Source: Circinella umbellata (lineage: Eukaryota; Mucoromycota; Mucoromycetes; Mucorales; Lichtheimiaceae). Taken from it: DNA of 64,000 nt. Positions 23,834 to 35,139 of this stretch are shown here, piece by piece. The translations under genes were made by a program, and so were the position numbers. Below the pieces are notes generated by a model that was given only the letters and a program-made list of their open reading frames with translations, searched no databases and was not told the origin of the DNA. The stretch covers positions 50,224-114,223 of the forward strand of contig JAIWNF010000093.1 of NCBI GenBank assembly GCA_025093555.1, in the 5' to 3' direction. Position 1 is the stretch's first letter. Each line of letters opens with the position of its first letter.

Positions 23834-24535
23834 TTTGTTGATGATAATAAAGTATAAATATTTAACAAGAAGAAAACACGTTTAAACAAAATATAATATC
23901 AAAGATTAATTTATAGTGAAGTTTAGTATGGCGTAATATGGTGCAACCAATCGGAATTAAAGGATAGTGATGTAATGGGATTGAAAAAAAAATATGAATA
24001 GTAAACCTAGATACTTTTGACTCATTTATTACATGGACCGGTAACACTCTCACGCGGACCAATACTATACTGTACTTCAAAGTTTTCGGTTTTTTTTTTT
24101 AAGTTTTGATCCGGTTACGGGAAAACATTTCGGCCGTGTTTCATATTACCCTCCTTGGTCTCCTTACATTTGGGAAACAACAACAAATGTAGACATTGAG
24201 GCTTTTTTTTCTCGCGGGAAGAAATCTAATAATGTGTGAACAGAACCAATTAATATTTATATTACATGCAACAATACCAACGATAAATTTCGTTTTCGTA
24301 ATAGCAAGTATATCCATGTTTCCTTTATAGAAAATGAACTTAATTGTCTTTAGTCTTGACTTAAAAAGTATATAACTGAAATAGAGAATTGCTACTTAGT
24401 ATGATTACTGTTATAAAGAAGAATGCATAATATATGAAATTAGTCGTTTATAGTAATAAATACTTTTTTGTAGTGTACAAGAACTAAAAGGATCATACAA
24501 CAGTTTTTTTTTTATGATAATCAGATCTTATTTAC
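23834..24535. other. Intergenic, no gene seen
   Basis: About 700 bp upstream of the sulfotransferase gene, AT-rich with a few GC-richer islands near 24115-24160. No convincing exon or RNA gene. Confidence 0.5.
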
Positions 24536-25299
24536 AGCGTTGGAAGTTGATTTGACTAAGCAAAATAAAAAACGAGCCATGTTTTTGAAAATGGACCGCC
24601 TTGATGAAATTGAGCTATGCCAACTGAATTGAAGTTATTATGTGTTCATATCAGAAAATACTATGGCTAGGATTTGAGTGAAGAAAACTTCATATATATA
24701 TAGAGATTTATATGCGGTGTTATTATATATTTTAATTTTGTATTTGGTGCTACTCTTCCACCATCACCACCAATGAGAGAACCGTACTTTTTCAAAGCTT
24801 TACAGTATATATATGATGGGAAGGTACGCAATAGTATGTTTCTATTAGAAGATGAATATCTTTACTTGATATCAACAACCTGTTAAACACGTTTGCATCA
24901 ACTGGTATGTCACGACTACTCAATCAAGAATGTTGAGTTGAATTAAGGCTCTACATATATACTCTTACTCTCTTTTTTTATTTTCAACTGATGACTTTTT
25001 CTGCACATTTACACCCAAGAGGTAGTACATAATAGATACGTAATCAAAACAACTCTTGTCTTGTTATTTTTACAGTTATTGGTTCCGTTATCATTTGGGT
25101 CGTTTGAAAAAAATACTATATTATTTTATTGCATTGCTGTTCGATTTGAACCCAAAAAAGATCTAGTTACTGTGATGTAAAGAACATTAACATAAGAGGA
25201 TTTCTCAGCTTCGTGAAGTAGCTCGATTTGGAAAAGGTGTCCCATTATCAAAATCATGGCTCGTTTTTTATTTTGCATAGCCAAATTCAACTTTCAACA
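24536..25299. mobile_element. Imperfect terminal-inverted-repeat element, about 760 bp (Tc1/mariner-like MITE candidate)
   Basis: The left arm (about 24536-24620) and the reverse complement of the right arm (about 25215-25299) share a long similar tract. It includes an identical GCAAAATAAAAAACGAGCC block (24559-24577 versus the complement of 25259-25277) and matching flanking segments. Both edges sit beside TA, which would fit Tc1/mariner target use. No transposase is visible in the interior. The right end lies directly against the IPI1 stop codon at 25302-25304, so it probably forms part of that gene's 3' UTR. Confidence 0.55.
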
Positions 25300-25301
25300 C
25301 T

Positions 25302-28300
25302 TTATACAGAAATTTCTTGTCGAATTTTACATTCAGACAAAGCCTTTGCTATTTTCTCTGATCCACTATCCACATAATATAAAAACTCAAGCACTCGATC
25401 TTGAATATCTTTGGGTAAACTAATAAATGGTCCAAATAATGATCCTATTGATAATGAAGATACGATATAAATAAAAAACAAACGTCAAGTTATAATAAAA
25501 AATATCGTATTACCTTTAGAAGCAAGATGAACATGAAAAAAAGGAACCATGGCCATTTCTGTTGCCAAGAGTGACTAAATATAAAATAGTTGATTTTTCT
25601 CTTTTGATTAATATTTCTTCTATCTTGTGATTTATATAGTTAGTATATACCTCTTTATTAAAAATATCCTTCGTATCGCGCTTAGCAATTTCACACATGA
25701 TATTAACGATAATCTAATTAATCAACCATTCGATTAGCAAATTTATCTTTCTTTTAAATATACTCATTATATATTCAGTAAACTTACCCTGGTCGTTCCA
25801 ATATGATTTGTTTTCAATTGCCATAAGGTCTTTGGTAAAGTACGAAACCATCCTTGAACAAGATTTTCATATTCAGGTGTATCGAGGTGAAAGCGTCCAT
25901 TATAACTTGGATTAGATTGAATCTAATATAATTATAGGAGATAAAGTTAAATGATATATAACATTTGATTATCTATACTCTTACTGTTTCTTACCAAATA
26001 GACACTACTCAAGAATTCCAATGCTATCCGCTTCAAACTTGAATTTACATTACATTGATGATAATAATTTATAAATGTCTAAATATAAATAATCATTAGT
26101 AGAAAGCTCGTCAAATAGTTGATTTTTGTATTTTATTTTTTTTACCTTGAAAATTTCGAATTGATATTCTGAATCAAGACTATTCATAAAACCCCAGACA
26201 GCTGGTAATAATGTGTTCAAATCATTTTCTTTGAAATTAGCAGATATTGATGTCATTTTCCCACCATTTTTATCCTACATGCATAACAATGAAACCTCTT
26301 TGTAATTAGTATATATGCTTTCAGTTAATTTGACCTACGTATAATTTTTATATACCTGTGATCCTAATACACTCAATACATGATCTACAATTTTTTCAGT
26401 CAATTCAGCATTAATGCCTTCTGATCCATTATTTTGTTGTTGTCGTCGTCGCTTTTGTCCAGTTACTGGTTGTTGTTTTTGAATATATGTAGTTTTGGCC
26501 AATAAAAGAAGGGATGTCAATTCACAGGTTGCAATATTCATTTCACGTAATACAGCATCAGCCTATGTGTATAAATAGGATGAGTTTAGATATACATATA
26601 TGTATCCAATGCATACATGAAGGATTTTTTCTCTTTTGTTTACCTTTGCCCCACCATCACCGAGTGTATCGGCACCATAAGGAAAATACACAGCGAAATG
26701 TTTCAATAACTGATAACAATTCTTTTCAATCCATACTGAATCCACTTGATGAATTTCATCACCACTAACTAACGCACGCCAAAGAATCAATGTTAGTTTT
26801 AAAATGACTTGCAATAATTCCAGGGCAGATGTTAATGTGATTGAATTTGTTGCTGAAAATACCGATGGAGCAGTTTCAAGCCATGTGCTCACTAATACCG
26901 GTTGAAACGTTTCAATAAGTTTCTATTATATATATATTAATAATTATCTCATATAAAACGTAAAGATTTGTAATCAATAAAAGTTATTTGAGAATATAAT
27001 AGCTAATATTTACCTGAACATTAAAATCATCCGTTGCTCCGTTGGTTTTTGATGTAGCTGACGAAGAAGAAAAAGATTGATTTATTTCTTGATTTTTTGG
27101 TCCGGATGATTCGAATAAGTTAAGCGTTTGTAAATTAGAAGACGATAAATATGGGATAGTTGAATCAGCTGCAGGATGTGTCAAATAACAAGATATCTAT
27201 TATCATTATCATTAATGTAAGTTAAGTTATATTTACATTTTGCTGATATTTCATATAAATCATCAAATTATATATAAAACTTACTTTAAATGGTGTTTGA
27301 CAATTGATTACATTGGAGTCTCGAGACGATTTTAATCGTTGTAATTGTTTTTTGAATGTCTCTCTTGCACGTTTATTATCCAAGGAACCTAATAAGAACC
27401 ACATACTAATAATATATAGAGTAATTCATTCAATACCTTTCATAAAATGATAATAATAAAATAAACTATATCGAGAATACTTACTGCTCCCGGCGATTCC
27501 TTGAAAGACCTGCTTCCAAAAACCTGGATAAACTACTTAAAAGTCCAAGTTTGCTCTACAAAACACGAATAGAAAATATTATAAACAGTGTAATTAACTT
27601 TGAAAAGTACGCAAGTATAGACGAATATATAATAGTTTTTACCTTATGAAGATGTAAATGAGACTTTGCAGCAGCAACTTTAGCAGATCCAATATTAGTG
27701 ATTTTGGTTCCAGTATTCGTTGCTCCTGTTCCTGGGGATGCATTAGCACTATTGACCATTAACAAACTCGTATATATTCCAACAATCTAAGCGAGATGAA
27801 AATAAAGAAGAGATTAAGAAAAATTCGACTGTATATAATATAATAGGTCTGTTATTACCTTATTCCAAAATTTGTCAACCACTGCAGCAGAGGCAAGATT
27901 CACCCATAAATCCATTAATTTAACAGCATCCAATCGTACATCTTCAAAGATATGTGACATGGCTGAACATGTATACATGACTAACAATGGAAGAAAAGGT
28001 GCAAGATTCACTTTATCAATAGTTGGCATTGATTCTTGTAAAAATGATAATAATGCTTTACGCACTTCTCGATCCTAGAATTTTATTAAGTAAAAAAAGT
28101 CAGTCGTATGTTTAAGAATTATAGTTGTTGTTAGGAATCAGAGACCATTTGCTAAAATAAAACTTACATCATCAACAAATAATTTTAATATACCATTGAC
28201 CACAATACCAAGCGATACATTTAGTGTTCCTGGATGTGTAGCACAGAGTTCTTGAAGTCCAAGTATGGCATCTAAGGTTTTATATTATCTTTTTTTTTAA

Positions 28301-28758
28301 TTCATGATTCCTTTTTTATATTAATAGTAATAGCAACTAGACAATAACTAACTGTATATTACCTTTTCGTACACCAGGACTATAATGTTTTACTTGAGTA
28401 ACTAAATCAGTCAAAGTCAAGTTTCTGCGTGTTGTCACTTGTTTTGATTTATCCTCAGTAATACTTTGATTAGGAAGCGAAATGCCTAGAAAAAATAAGA
28501 GATTTGTTGATATAAATATAAACAATGAGTGGATTCAATCATAAAACTTACTTTTGGAACGGAATGAAGTGTCAGTAAAATTATCAGGCAAAGCCTTTTT
28601 CTTTCCGATCTTTAATTTTTTTTTCTATAATAATAATAATTAAATAAGCAACAAAGAAAAAAAAAGAAGGATTAATTAATATTAAACAAGAATAAAGTGT
28701 GTTATCTAACCTTAAAGTCTTCATTTTTAGCTGCTTTCTTTTTTCGTGCGTTTGGCAT
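25302..28758 (-). CDS. ipi1: IPI1/TEX10 pre-rRNA processing protein, 727 aa, 17 exons
   Basis: Exons: 28758-28711, 28624-28552, 28485-28363, 28271-28168, 28074-27859, 27786-27643, 27555-27485, 27405-27285, 27196-27014, 26922-26644, 26562-26356, 26274-26146, 26078-25995, 25922-25788, 25713-25651, 25574-25514, 25444-25302. All are in phase. Ipi1 is a subunit of the Rix1 (Rix1-Ipi1-Ipi3) complex, which acts on pre-60S particles for ITS2 processing and Rea1 recruitment; animal TEX10 is the homologue. Diagnostic N-terminus: MPNARKKKAAKNEDFK, KLKIGKKKALPDNFTDTSFRSKS, ISLPNQSI, then LTLTDLVTQVKHYSPGVRKG and DAILGLQELCATHPG. The rest is an ARM/HEAT-type solenoid (DREVRKALLSFLQESMPTI and following). 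At 727 aa it is nearer TEX10 than the short yeast Ipi1 (about 330 aa). Confidence 0.9.
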
Positions 28759-28905
28759 ATTATTTGTTGCTTAAAAAAAAAAGAAAAATGTTTTTTTTTA
28801 TGCAGAAAATTAAAATTCAAATAGGAAATAGTTGTGACTCTAATTTTTTATATCATTTCTATCTTCCAAAATAATTCTTTCCCTCCCCCCTTCAATCGAT
28901 TAAAA
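28759..28905. promoter_or_regulatory. 147-bp bidirectional promoter between IPI1 and WDR70
   Basis: Opposite start codons are 147 bp apart. The stretch includes a pyrimidine-rich block (CCCTCCCCCC at 28881-28890). No specific motif is assigned. Confidence 0.55.
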
Positions 28906-31537
28906 ATGGCAAGTTCTACTTATATATTGCCGTTGTATCCCTCTATAAACATTACATTAATAAATTAAATAATGTGGTTTTATATCTATAGAATGATGAT
29001 CTAGCCAGCTTTTTGCCACAAGCCTTTGGCTCTTCGAAAAATTCTAAATCTAACAAAAAAGCAACTGCTACGCAAAAACAAAATGATAATGACTGGGATG
29101 CTTTACGTGAATTCTTGCCAACGTCATTTGGAAAAAAAGAAAAGAAAAAAGATACAACAACCTTTTTTGACAAGACAAAACGAGAGGTATGTATGTATGT
29201 GTGTGGGCGTGGGCGTGGGCGTGGGAGAGGATTATGGGAATATGGATAAAAATAAAATATTAATGATTTTATGCAATGCCCTGATATATATTCAAAAGGA
29301 CAAAAATGAACTTAAACGACAAAGAGTTGAAAACACCAGCACGGATTCTTGTTCCGAACATGCAAAACATATCACAAAAACTTCAAAAGTATCTGATGAT
29401 AATGATAGTGAAGATAATGACAATTCAGGCCATGCTGATTTGGAACCAGAAAGTGATATTCTACCTATCACTCACGAAATTAAACTAAAAGATCATACAC
29501 GAACTGTATCAGCATTAACCTTGGATCCTGCGGGTGCTCGTTTAATTACTGGTGGATACGATTACGATGTAAAATTCTGGGATTTTGCTGGAATGGATCG
29601 ATCCTTTCGACCTTTCCGTAGTATTGAACCATGTGGAGGAAACCAAATTCATCAACTACAGTATTCATTGACAGGCGATCGTGTACTGATTATATCTGGT
29701 AGCGCTAAAGCAAAATTATACACTCGGGATGGTAATGAAGTATGCGAATATATGAAGGGTGACCCTTATATCAGAGATATGCGTCATACCGATGGTCATA
29801 TTGCAGCATTGACAAGTGGTATTTGGCATCCCACAGATCAACAAACGTTTGCAACATCATCACAAGATGGATCATTGCGTATTTGGGATGTAGAAAGACA
29901 TCGAAAGCAAAAATCTGTAGTGGTATATAAATCCAGGGAACGAGGTGGAAGGTCACCAGGAACAGCCATCACTTATAGTCCCGATGGCAAATTAATTGTA
30001 GGTGCATTCCAAGATGGTAGTATCAATTTATGGGGTGCTGGAGGATCCTTCTTAAGACCTTCCCATGCTATTACAGATGCACATCAAAAGTTTACAGAAA
30101 CTTCGTCATTATTGTTTTCAAGAGATAATCATACCCTGGTGAGTCGAGGTGGTGATGATAGTGTCAAAGGTAAATAATCATATGTTCTTCCATTCATTGC
30201 TGATGCATACATATACACATGCACACACACGCACACAGACACATACATACACACACACATACATACATACATACATACATACATACATACATACATACAT
30301 ACATACATACATACATACATACATACATACATACAAGGTTGAAAAAATCAATTTTATAAATCATGTCTGCTATCTATAGTTTGGGATATACGAAATTTGA
30401 AATCCACTGTACGCACTGCATATAATTTGGAGTCTGTTAATCCAGAAACAAATGTTATTTTTAGTCCTGATGAACGATATATTTTAACAGGTAATTTTTT
30501 TCTCTTTGCAGTTGAAAATCAGAAAAAAAAGAAACGTCACTAACCAGTAGTTTAATTTCTTTAGGAACTTCTGTTCCGAAAGGAAAAGGTTATGGAAAAT
30601 TAGTCCTGTTGGATCGAGAAACTTTAGAAATACAAAAAACAATGAGTAAGCTTCTTGATTCTAGATTATTATCTGAAAATGCAATGGCTTCAATTAATTA
30701 TTTGTTATAGGTATTACTCAATCTAGTGTTGTACGAGTTTTATGGCATCCACGAATCAATCAAGTAAGTAAAAAATAAAGAAGCCCTTTATTATTAATTG
30801 ATATTTGATATTTTGTAATTATATCATACTAATTTGTCAATTTTCAAGATAATCACTGGTAGTGCTGATGGCTCAGTAGCCGTCTTTTATAGTCCAACAC
30901 ATTCCACACGTGGTGCTAAATTATGTGTTGTACGAGAAGAAAAACGACGCGCTGTAGATGATTATGAAATCAATCGACCTGTTATCACACCTCATGCGTT
31001 ACCCATGTTTAAAGATGACCAGCCAAGAAGTTCAAAAAGAAAGAGAGAAAAACTTCGAAAGGATCCTAAAGTTTCTCATCGACCAGGTAAAATGAAAGAA
31101 AACCACCATAAACCGTTTTTCTCTTGTAATTAGAAGATATCTTGAAACTTGAAAGCGATGCTGAAACCTTTTTTGTTATTTCTGGTTCTTTTGTAGATAT
31201 GCCTGTCAAGGGACCTGGAAAAGGTGGTCGTGTGGGTATCAACGAACAACAATCAGTTATTGCGAGCTTTGCTAAGGATACTACGCGAGATGAAGATCCT
31301 CGTGAAGCTCTATTAAAGTATGCGAAACAAGCTCAAGAAGAACCTATGTGGATTAGTAATAGTAAGTAAAATTCATAATCATGGGACAAAGAAAGAAAGG
31401 TGTATATATAATTAATATGTAATACCCTGTTTATAATAATTTCAGCATATCAGAAAACACAACCCAAAACTATCTTTACGAAAGATCCTGAGGATCAAGA
31501 AGAAGCAGAAAATGATGCTGATGCGCGAGAAGATTAA
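28906..31537 (+). CDS. wdr70: WDR70-family WD40 protein, 602 aa, 9 exons
   Basis: Exons 28906-28908 (ATG, proposed), 28992-29186, 29299-30169, 30380-30490, 30565-30645, 30711-30763, 30849-31086, 31197-31361 and 31446-31537. WDR70 (Drosophila gastrulation defective) works with CUL4-DDB1 in H2B ubiquitination and DNA repair. After an acidic/basic N-terminus, the seven-blade propeller starts at ILPITHEIKLKDHTRTVSAL. Signature runs are GARLITGGYDYDVKFWDFAGMD, IHQLQYSLTGDRVL, TSGIWHPTDQQTFATSSQDGS, VSRGGDDSVKVWDIR and SVVRVLWHPRINQI. The C-terminal DMPVKGPGKGGRVG, ASFAKDTTRDEDPREALLKYA and WISNTYQKTQPKTIF blocks are diagnostic for WDR70. The first exon is inferred: in-frame sequence upstream of 28992 hits a stop, and ATG followed by a GC-AG intron (GCAAGT donor) restores an ORF. 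Confidence 0.92.
30205..30334. repeat. Microsatellite (CA)n then (ACAT)n in a WDR70 intron
   Basis: The intron between 30170 and 30379 holds a CA-rich tract and a long perfect ACAT tetranucleotide array (about 30258-30334). It is probably length-polymorphic. Confidence 0.9.
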
Positions 31538-31665
31538 GCAAAGCAAATAAAATACATTTACCATCTCCACGTGATTATGTCTTTTGGTTGTAACTTTCAT
31601 GTTTTACTCATTATATTTAGCACCTTCTTTCTCTTTAAAATTTTTTACTTTGATATTATATATAA

Positions 31666-32026
31666 ATGACGATGCAGTGGTTCTCTTCGGTATGGGATGG
31701 GGTTTAATTCTATTTCGTGCGTTGGGGTCTCTCACTGATTAGAAATCATGCATAAACGAGTTAGCAGTCAATAATATTTTTTTCTTTTGTTTAAGGATCG
31801 AGAAAGATATAAACAACAAGAACAACAATCGCTACTTTGTCATCCATTAGAAAATATTACAATACGATTGAATGTTGAACAACAATCAACAGCTATAACT
31901 TACAATAACGGATTACATAAACTCAAGGAAAAATGTGAACAAACTCTTTGTTTGATTCTCTGGGCGTTTACAATCAGTGTACATTCTGTTGGAGGTTATA
32001 TTGTAGAAAAAATTTATTATATATAG
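31666..32026 (+). CDS. Small hypothetical protein, 84 aa, 2 exons
   Basis: Exon 1 (31666-31689, MTMQWFSS) and exon 2 (31796-32026) join in phase across a GTATGG...TTTAAG intron. The product has a charged N-terminal helix (DRERYKQQEQQ), ...VEQQSTAITYNNGLHKLKEKCEQ..., and a C-terminal hydrophobic stretch LCLILWAFTISVHSVGGYI that could be a single membrane anchor. I do not recognise the family. It lies 128 bp after WDR70 on the same strand and 64 bp before a Mutator-like element, so its 3' UTR may run into the transposon. Confidence 0.5.
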
Positions 32027-32090
32027 GCTTTCATTACGCAGAAATCTAATTCAATAAATTTACAATACTTTACAATTACCCCATTTTTCA

Positions 32091-33599
32091 CAAAATACTT
32101 ATATTGCCCATATTTTAACTTTTTGCCCCCCCTATTTTTTTCAAAGTCAGTGATGAAAGACCGAAATATATGACCACAGCAGGGGTTATAAGTGAAGCGC
32201 CCTCTCTTTTTTCTATAAGTCATCTTTTATTAATTAATGTAAAAAAAGGGAAATATGAATGAAAAAAAAACACATACACACAAATGAAGGGCAATAAAAT
32301 GTATGAAAAAAAAGAAATACGTCAGTGAATGCGGTATGAAAAACTCTTTTATTTTTTTATTTTAGATTTACAGTCGAAATCTCTATACCGTTTACAATCA
32401 ACTATTATTTTTATAAATCGTGGATCTGATTTATGATTGACGATCAATTTTTTACCAATTAACTAAATGTATAATGGATTGGTTCGCGATTAGGTTAATT
32501 ACATGATTTCGTAATCTACGGTATATGCTACATAAAGAACCAATTATAAATAATATATTATTTTTTGACTTTACTTATATTTATAGCTTTTATATATACG
32601 TACGATGCTTATGGCAACAATAGGAATAATGGCGGCAAGAACAAAAAAAAATAGATTGATGAGAATGGCATGGTTTTAGCATGAGGGGCAATAACATATA
32701 AAGATGTACGTTTATCAATGTGTATGATTATAATCATCATTCGTATATATAGATTTTTGTTATCTACAGTAATTAGAAAATTACGGCCTTTATTGTTTAG
32801 ATAGAATAGCATCATAATACATTGGATTAAGCACACAAATAAGATCTTAGGAAGGATAGTTGGAGAAATAGGATATATGTTATATAACATGTCATATGTG
32901 ATATTATATATTACTGAAGAAAATAAAAAAACAAAGTAGTTTCTGAAGAGTAAAAATGAGTTCAATAAAAAAAAGAGTAAATAAAGTAATAAATAAAAAG
33001 TAAATATTAGTATTAGTATGATATGTATTGCATGAATTAGATAATTTTGTTTATGTAAATATAAAATCTCAAAGTAAATAAGCATCGTACGTATATATAA
33101 AAGCTATAAATATAAGTAAAGTCAAAAAATAATATATTATTTGTAATTGGTTCTTTATGTAGCATATACCGTAGATTACGAAATCATGTAATTAACCTAA
33201 TCGCGAACCAATCCATTATACATTTAGTTAATTGGTAAAAAATTGATCGTCAATCATAAATCAGATCCACGATTTATAAAAATAATAGTTGATTGTAAAC
33301 GGTATAGAGATTTCGACTGTAAATCTAAAATAAAAAAATAAAAGAGTTTTTCATACCGCATTCACTGACGTATTTCTTTTTTTTCATACATTTTATTGCC
33401 CTTCATTTGTGTGTATGTGTTTTTTTTTCATTCATATTTCCCTTTTTTTACATTAATTAATAAAAGATGACTTATAGAAAAAAGAGAGGACGCTTCACTT
33501 ATAACCCCTGCTGTGGTCATATATTTCGGTCTTTCATCACTGACTTTGAAAAAAATAGGGGGGGCAAAAAGTTAAAATATGGGCAATATAAGTATTTTG
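32091..33599 (-). mobile_element. Long-TIR Mutator-like (MULE-type) element, copy 1, 1,509 bp
   Basis: Inverted repeats of about 520 bp (32091-~32612 and ~33078-33599) flank a 465-bp centre. The element begins CAAAATACTTATATTGCCC and ends with its complement. It is nearly identical to, the same length as, and inverted relative to the copy at 42455-43963. The centre has one hydrophobic 158-codon reading frame (33085-32609) that I regard as chance. Very long TIRs plus the 9-bp duplication of copy 2 point to the Mutator superfamily. No transposase, so non-autonomous. Unlike copy 2, its flanks (CATTTTTCA on the left, TTCTACTAC on the right) do not match. Confidence 0.75.
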
Positions 33600-33731
33600 T
33601 TCTACTACTAGGTGACGTAGGCTCTTTCCGCTATTGATCACTTTTTTGAAAAATAGCCTTATATAGTCATCTCTCAACTAAATAAATAAAACTTTTTATT
33701 TACTCAACCATCTCTCCATTCTTCATCCAAG

Positions 33732-35048
33732 ATGGACGATCCTCTCCCTTCAGTCAACAGGCATAGGACTCGTTCTTGGGCGAATGTTGTCAAAAATAAA
33801 AGCGTGTCCTTATGGGCAGAACAAGACTTCGAAGAAAACCGTCGTTCCCGACAGGCTGGCATGATTTTAAATCGTGCTCTCAATGCTGATGCCGTCATTT
33901 TCGATTTTGGAACCAATCTACCATCTAAGGCTCAAGCCTATCGATTAATCAACCAAATTGGCACAGTCTATGGATCTCGTCTCATTTCTCGCTCTCGTCA
34001 CTCCAAAGCCTTGTTGATTGAGACCCGATTTCAAGATGATGAAGCTAAAAACTTGGCAATCACTGAAGGTGTAACGTATGACGGTATAAATTACCGTGCT
34101 ACCAAAGCTATTTCTGTTGATGCAGACATTATCAAAGTCAATTTCCAGCATTTACCCTTTGTTAACCGCCAAGCGTTAGAAGCTTCACTGAAGCAAACCA
34201 TGGGTGACTATGGACGCGTCATTCAAGTTTGCATCTATGTTGAACCTGAAACCAATACTTTTGAAGGGGAAGCTACCGTTTTTCTTGATGTTACTCCACC
34301 TCCCGAAGTTATGCTTGCTGATGATTGCACTCATTATCAAACACTGACTCGCATGATACATTTTGACAATTGGAATGAAAGTTTCCCAGCATCCTGGAAG
34401 AATGCTCCACCACTTTGTCGCTACTGCCATAAAAAAGGATATAACAAATTTACCTGTCCTGAAATTCAAAAAATCGAATGTTATTATTGCCACGGTTTTG
34501 GTCATCGGCAACATAACTGCTCTGTACTTCGTCGCGCTGAAAAAGAAGCTCAAATAGAAAAACTGACTGATCAACAATTATTAGACAACTATCACATCAC
34601 CCCAACTCAAGATAGACATACCAGCTCCACCACTTCACCACCATCAGTATCCTCAGTAGATCAATTACCACCTTCTCTATCATCCACTAAGGACCCACAA
34701 CAACACAGTCCTTCTCAACAAAACGACTTCACTCAGGCTAGTACAGATCCACCATCTCCAATCTCATCCTCTAATAATCTTTTACCCACTTTTTCAGAAC
34801 ACACTCCAGTCACAACTCCACCAAAAATCATCCCTGATGATCAGGAAATGCTAGAAGCAGGAGATAAAGAACGTCCTGACTTTGATACGACCACCTCACC
34901 TCCCAAAAAACCACGCAAATTGTCTCGCAAACCTACCACACGCTCCCCTTCATCACCACATACACCAACAACCTCAACACCACCTTCGGCACAACACTCA
35001 GGCGATCAGCTCGTCGTCGCTGGGCCTCAACCTTCAGAACAACAATAA
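33732..35048 (+). CDS. LINE ORF1, gag-like nucleic-acid-binding protein with CCHC knuckles, 438 aa
   Basis: A single intact ORF starting MDDPLPSVNRHRTRSWANVV. An RRM-like central region is followed by two zinc-knuckle positions near residues 225-262. CYYCHGFGHRQHNC is a standard CX2CX4HX4C. The first, CRYCHKKGYNKFTC, has Tyr where the His should be, so it is probably impaired. The C-terminal third is Pro/Ser/Thr-rich and disordered. In LINEs this protein coats the RNA to form the RNP. Confidence 0.88.
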   Translation: MDDPLPSVNRHRTRSWANVVKNKSVSLWAEQDFEENRRSRQAGMILNRALNADAVIFDFGTNLPSKAQAYRLINQIGTVYGSRLISRSRHSKALLIETRFQDDEAKNLAITEGVTYDGINYRATKAISVDADIIKVNFQHLPFVNRQALEASLKQTMGDYGRVIQVCIYVEPETNTFEGEATVFLDVTPPPEVMLADDCTHYQTLTRMIHFDNWNESFPASWKNAPPLCRYCHKKGYNKFTCPEIQKIECYYCHGFGHRQHNCSVLRRAEKEAQIEKLTDQQLLDNYHITPTQDRHTSSTTSPPSVSSVDQLPPSLSSTKDPQQHSPSQQNDFTQASTDPPSPISSSNNLLPTFSEHTPVTTPPKIIPDDQEMLEAGDKERPDFDTTTSPPKKPRKLSRKPTTRSPSSPHTPTTSTPPSAQHSGDQLVVAGPQPSEQQ

Positions 35049-35139
35049 TGATAAATCACCATATACGAATTGCTTCCTTAAACGCCAGAAGCGTTTTGAA
35101 GGAAGCTCACCCACAAACTCAACATGAATTCACCACTCA

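Noticed and set aside
30129..30332. Reading frames of repeated MYVC or IHTY across the WDR70 intron
   Set aside because: Translation of an ACAT microsatellite inside an intron.
32609..33085. 158-codon hydrophobic frame in the centre of both Mutator-like copies
   Set aside because: Composition is what AT-rich sequence gives by chance (Leu/Ile/Phe/Tyr runs). It starts and ends in the inverted arms and shows no domain; similarity between the copies reflects recent element duplication.
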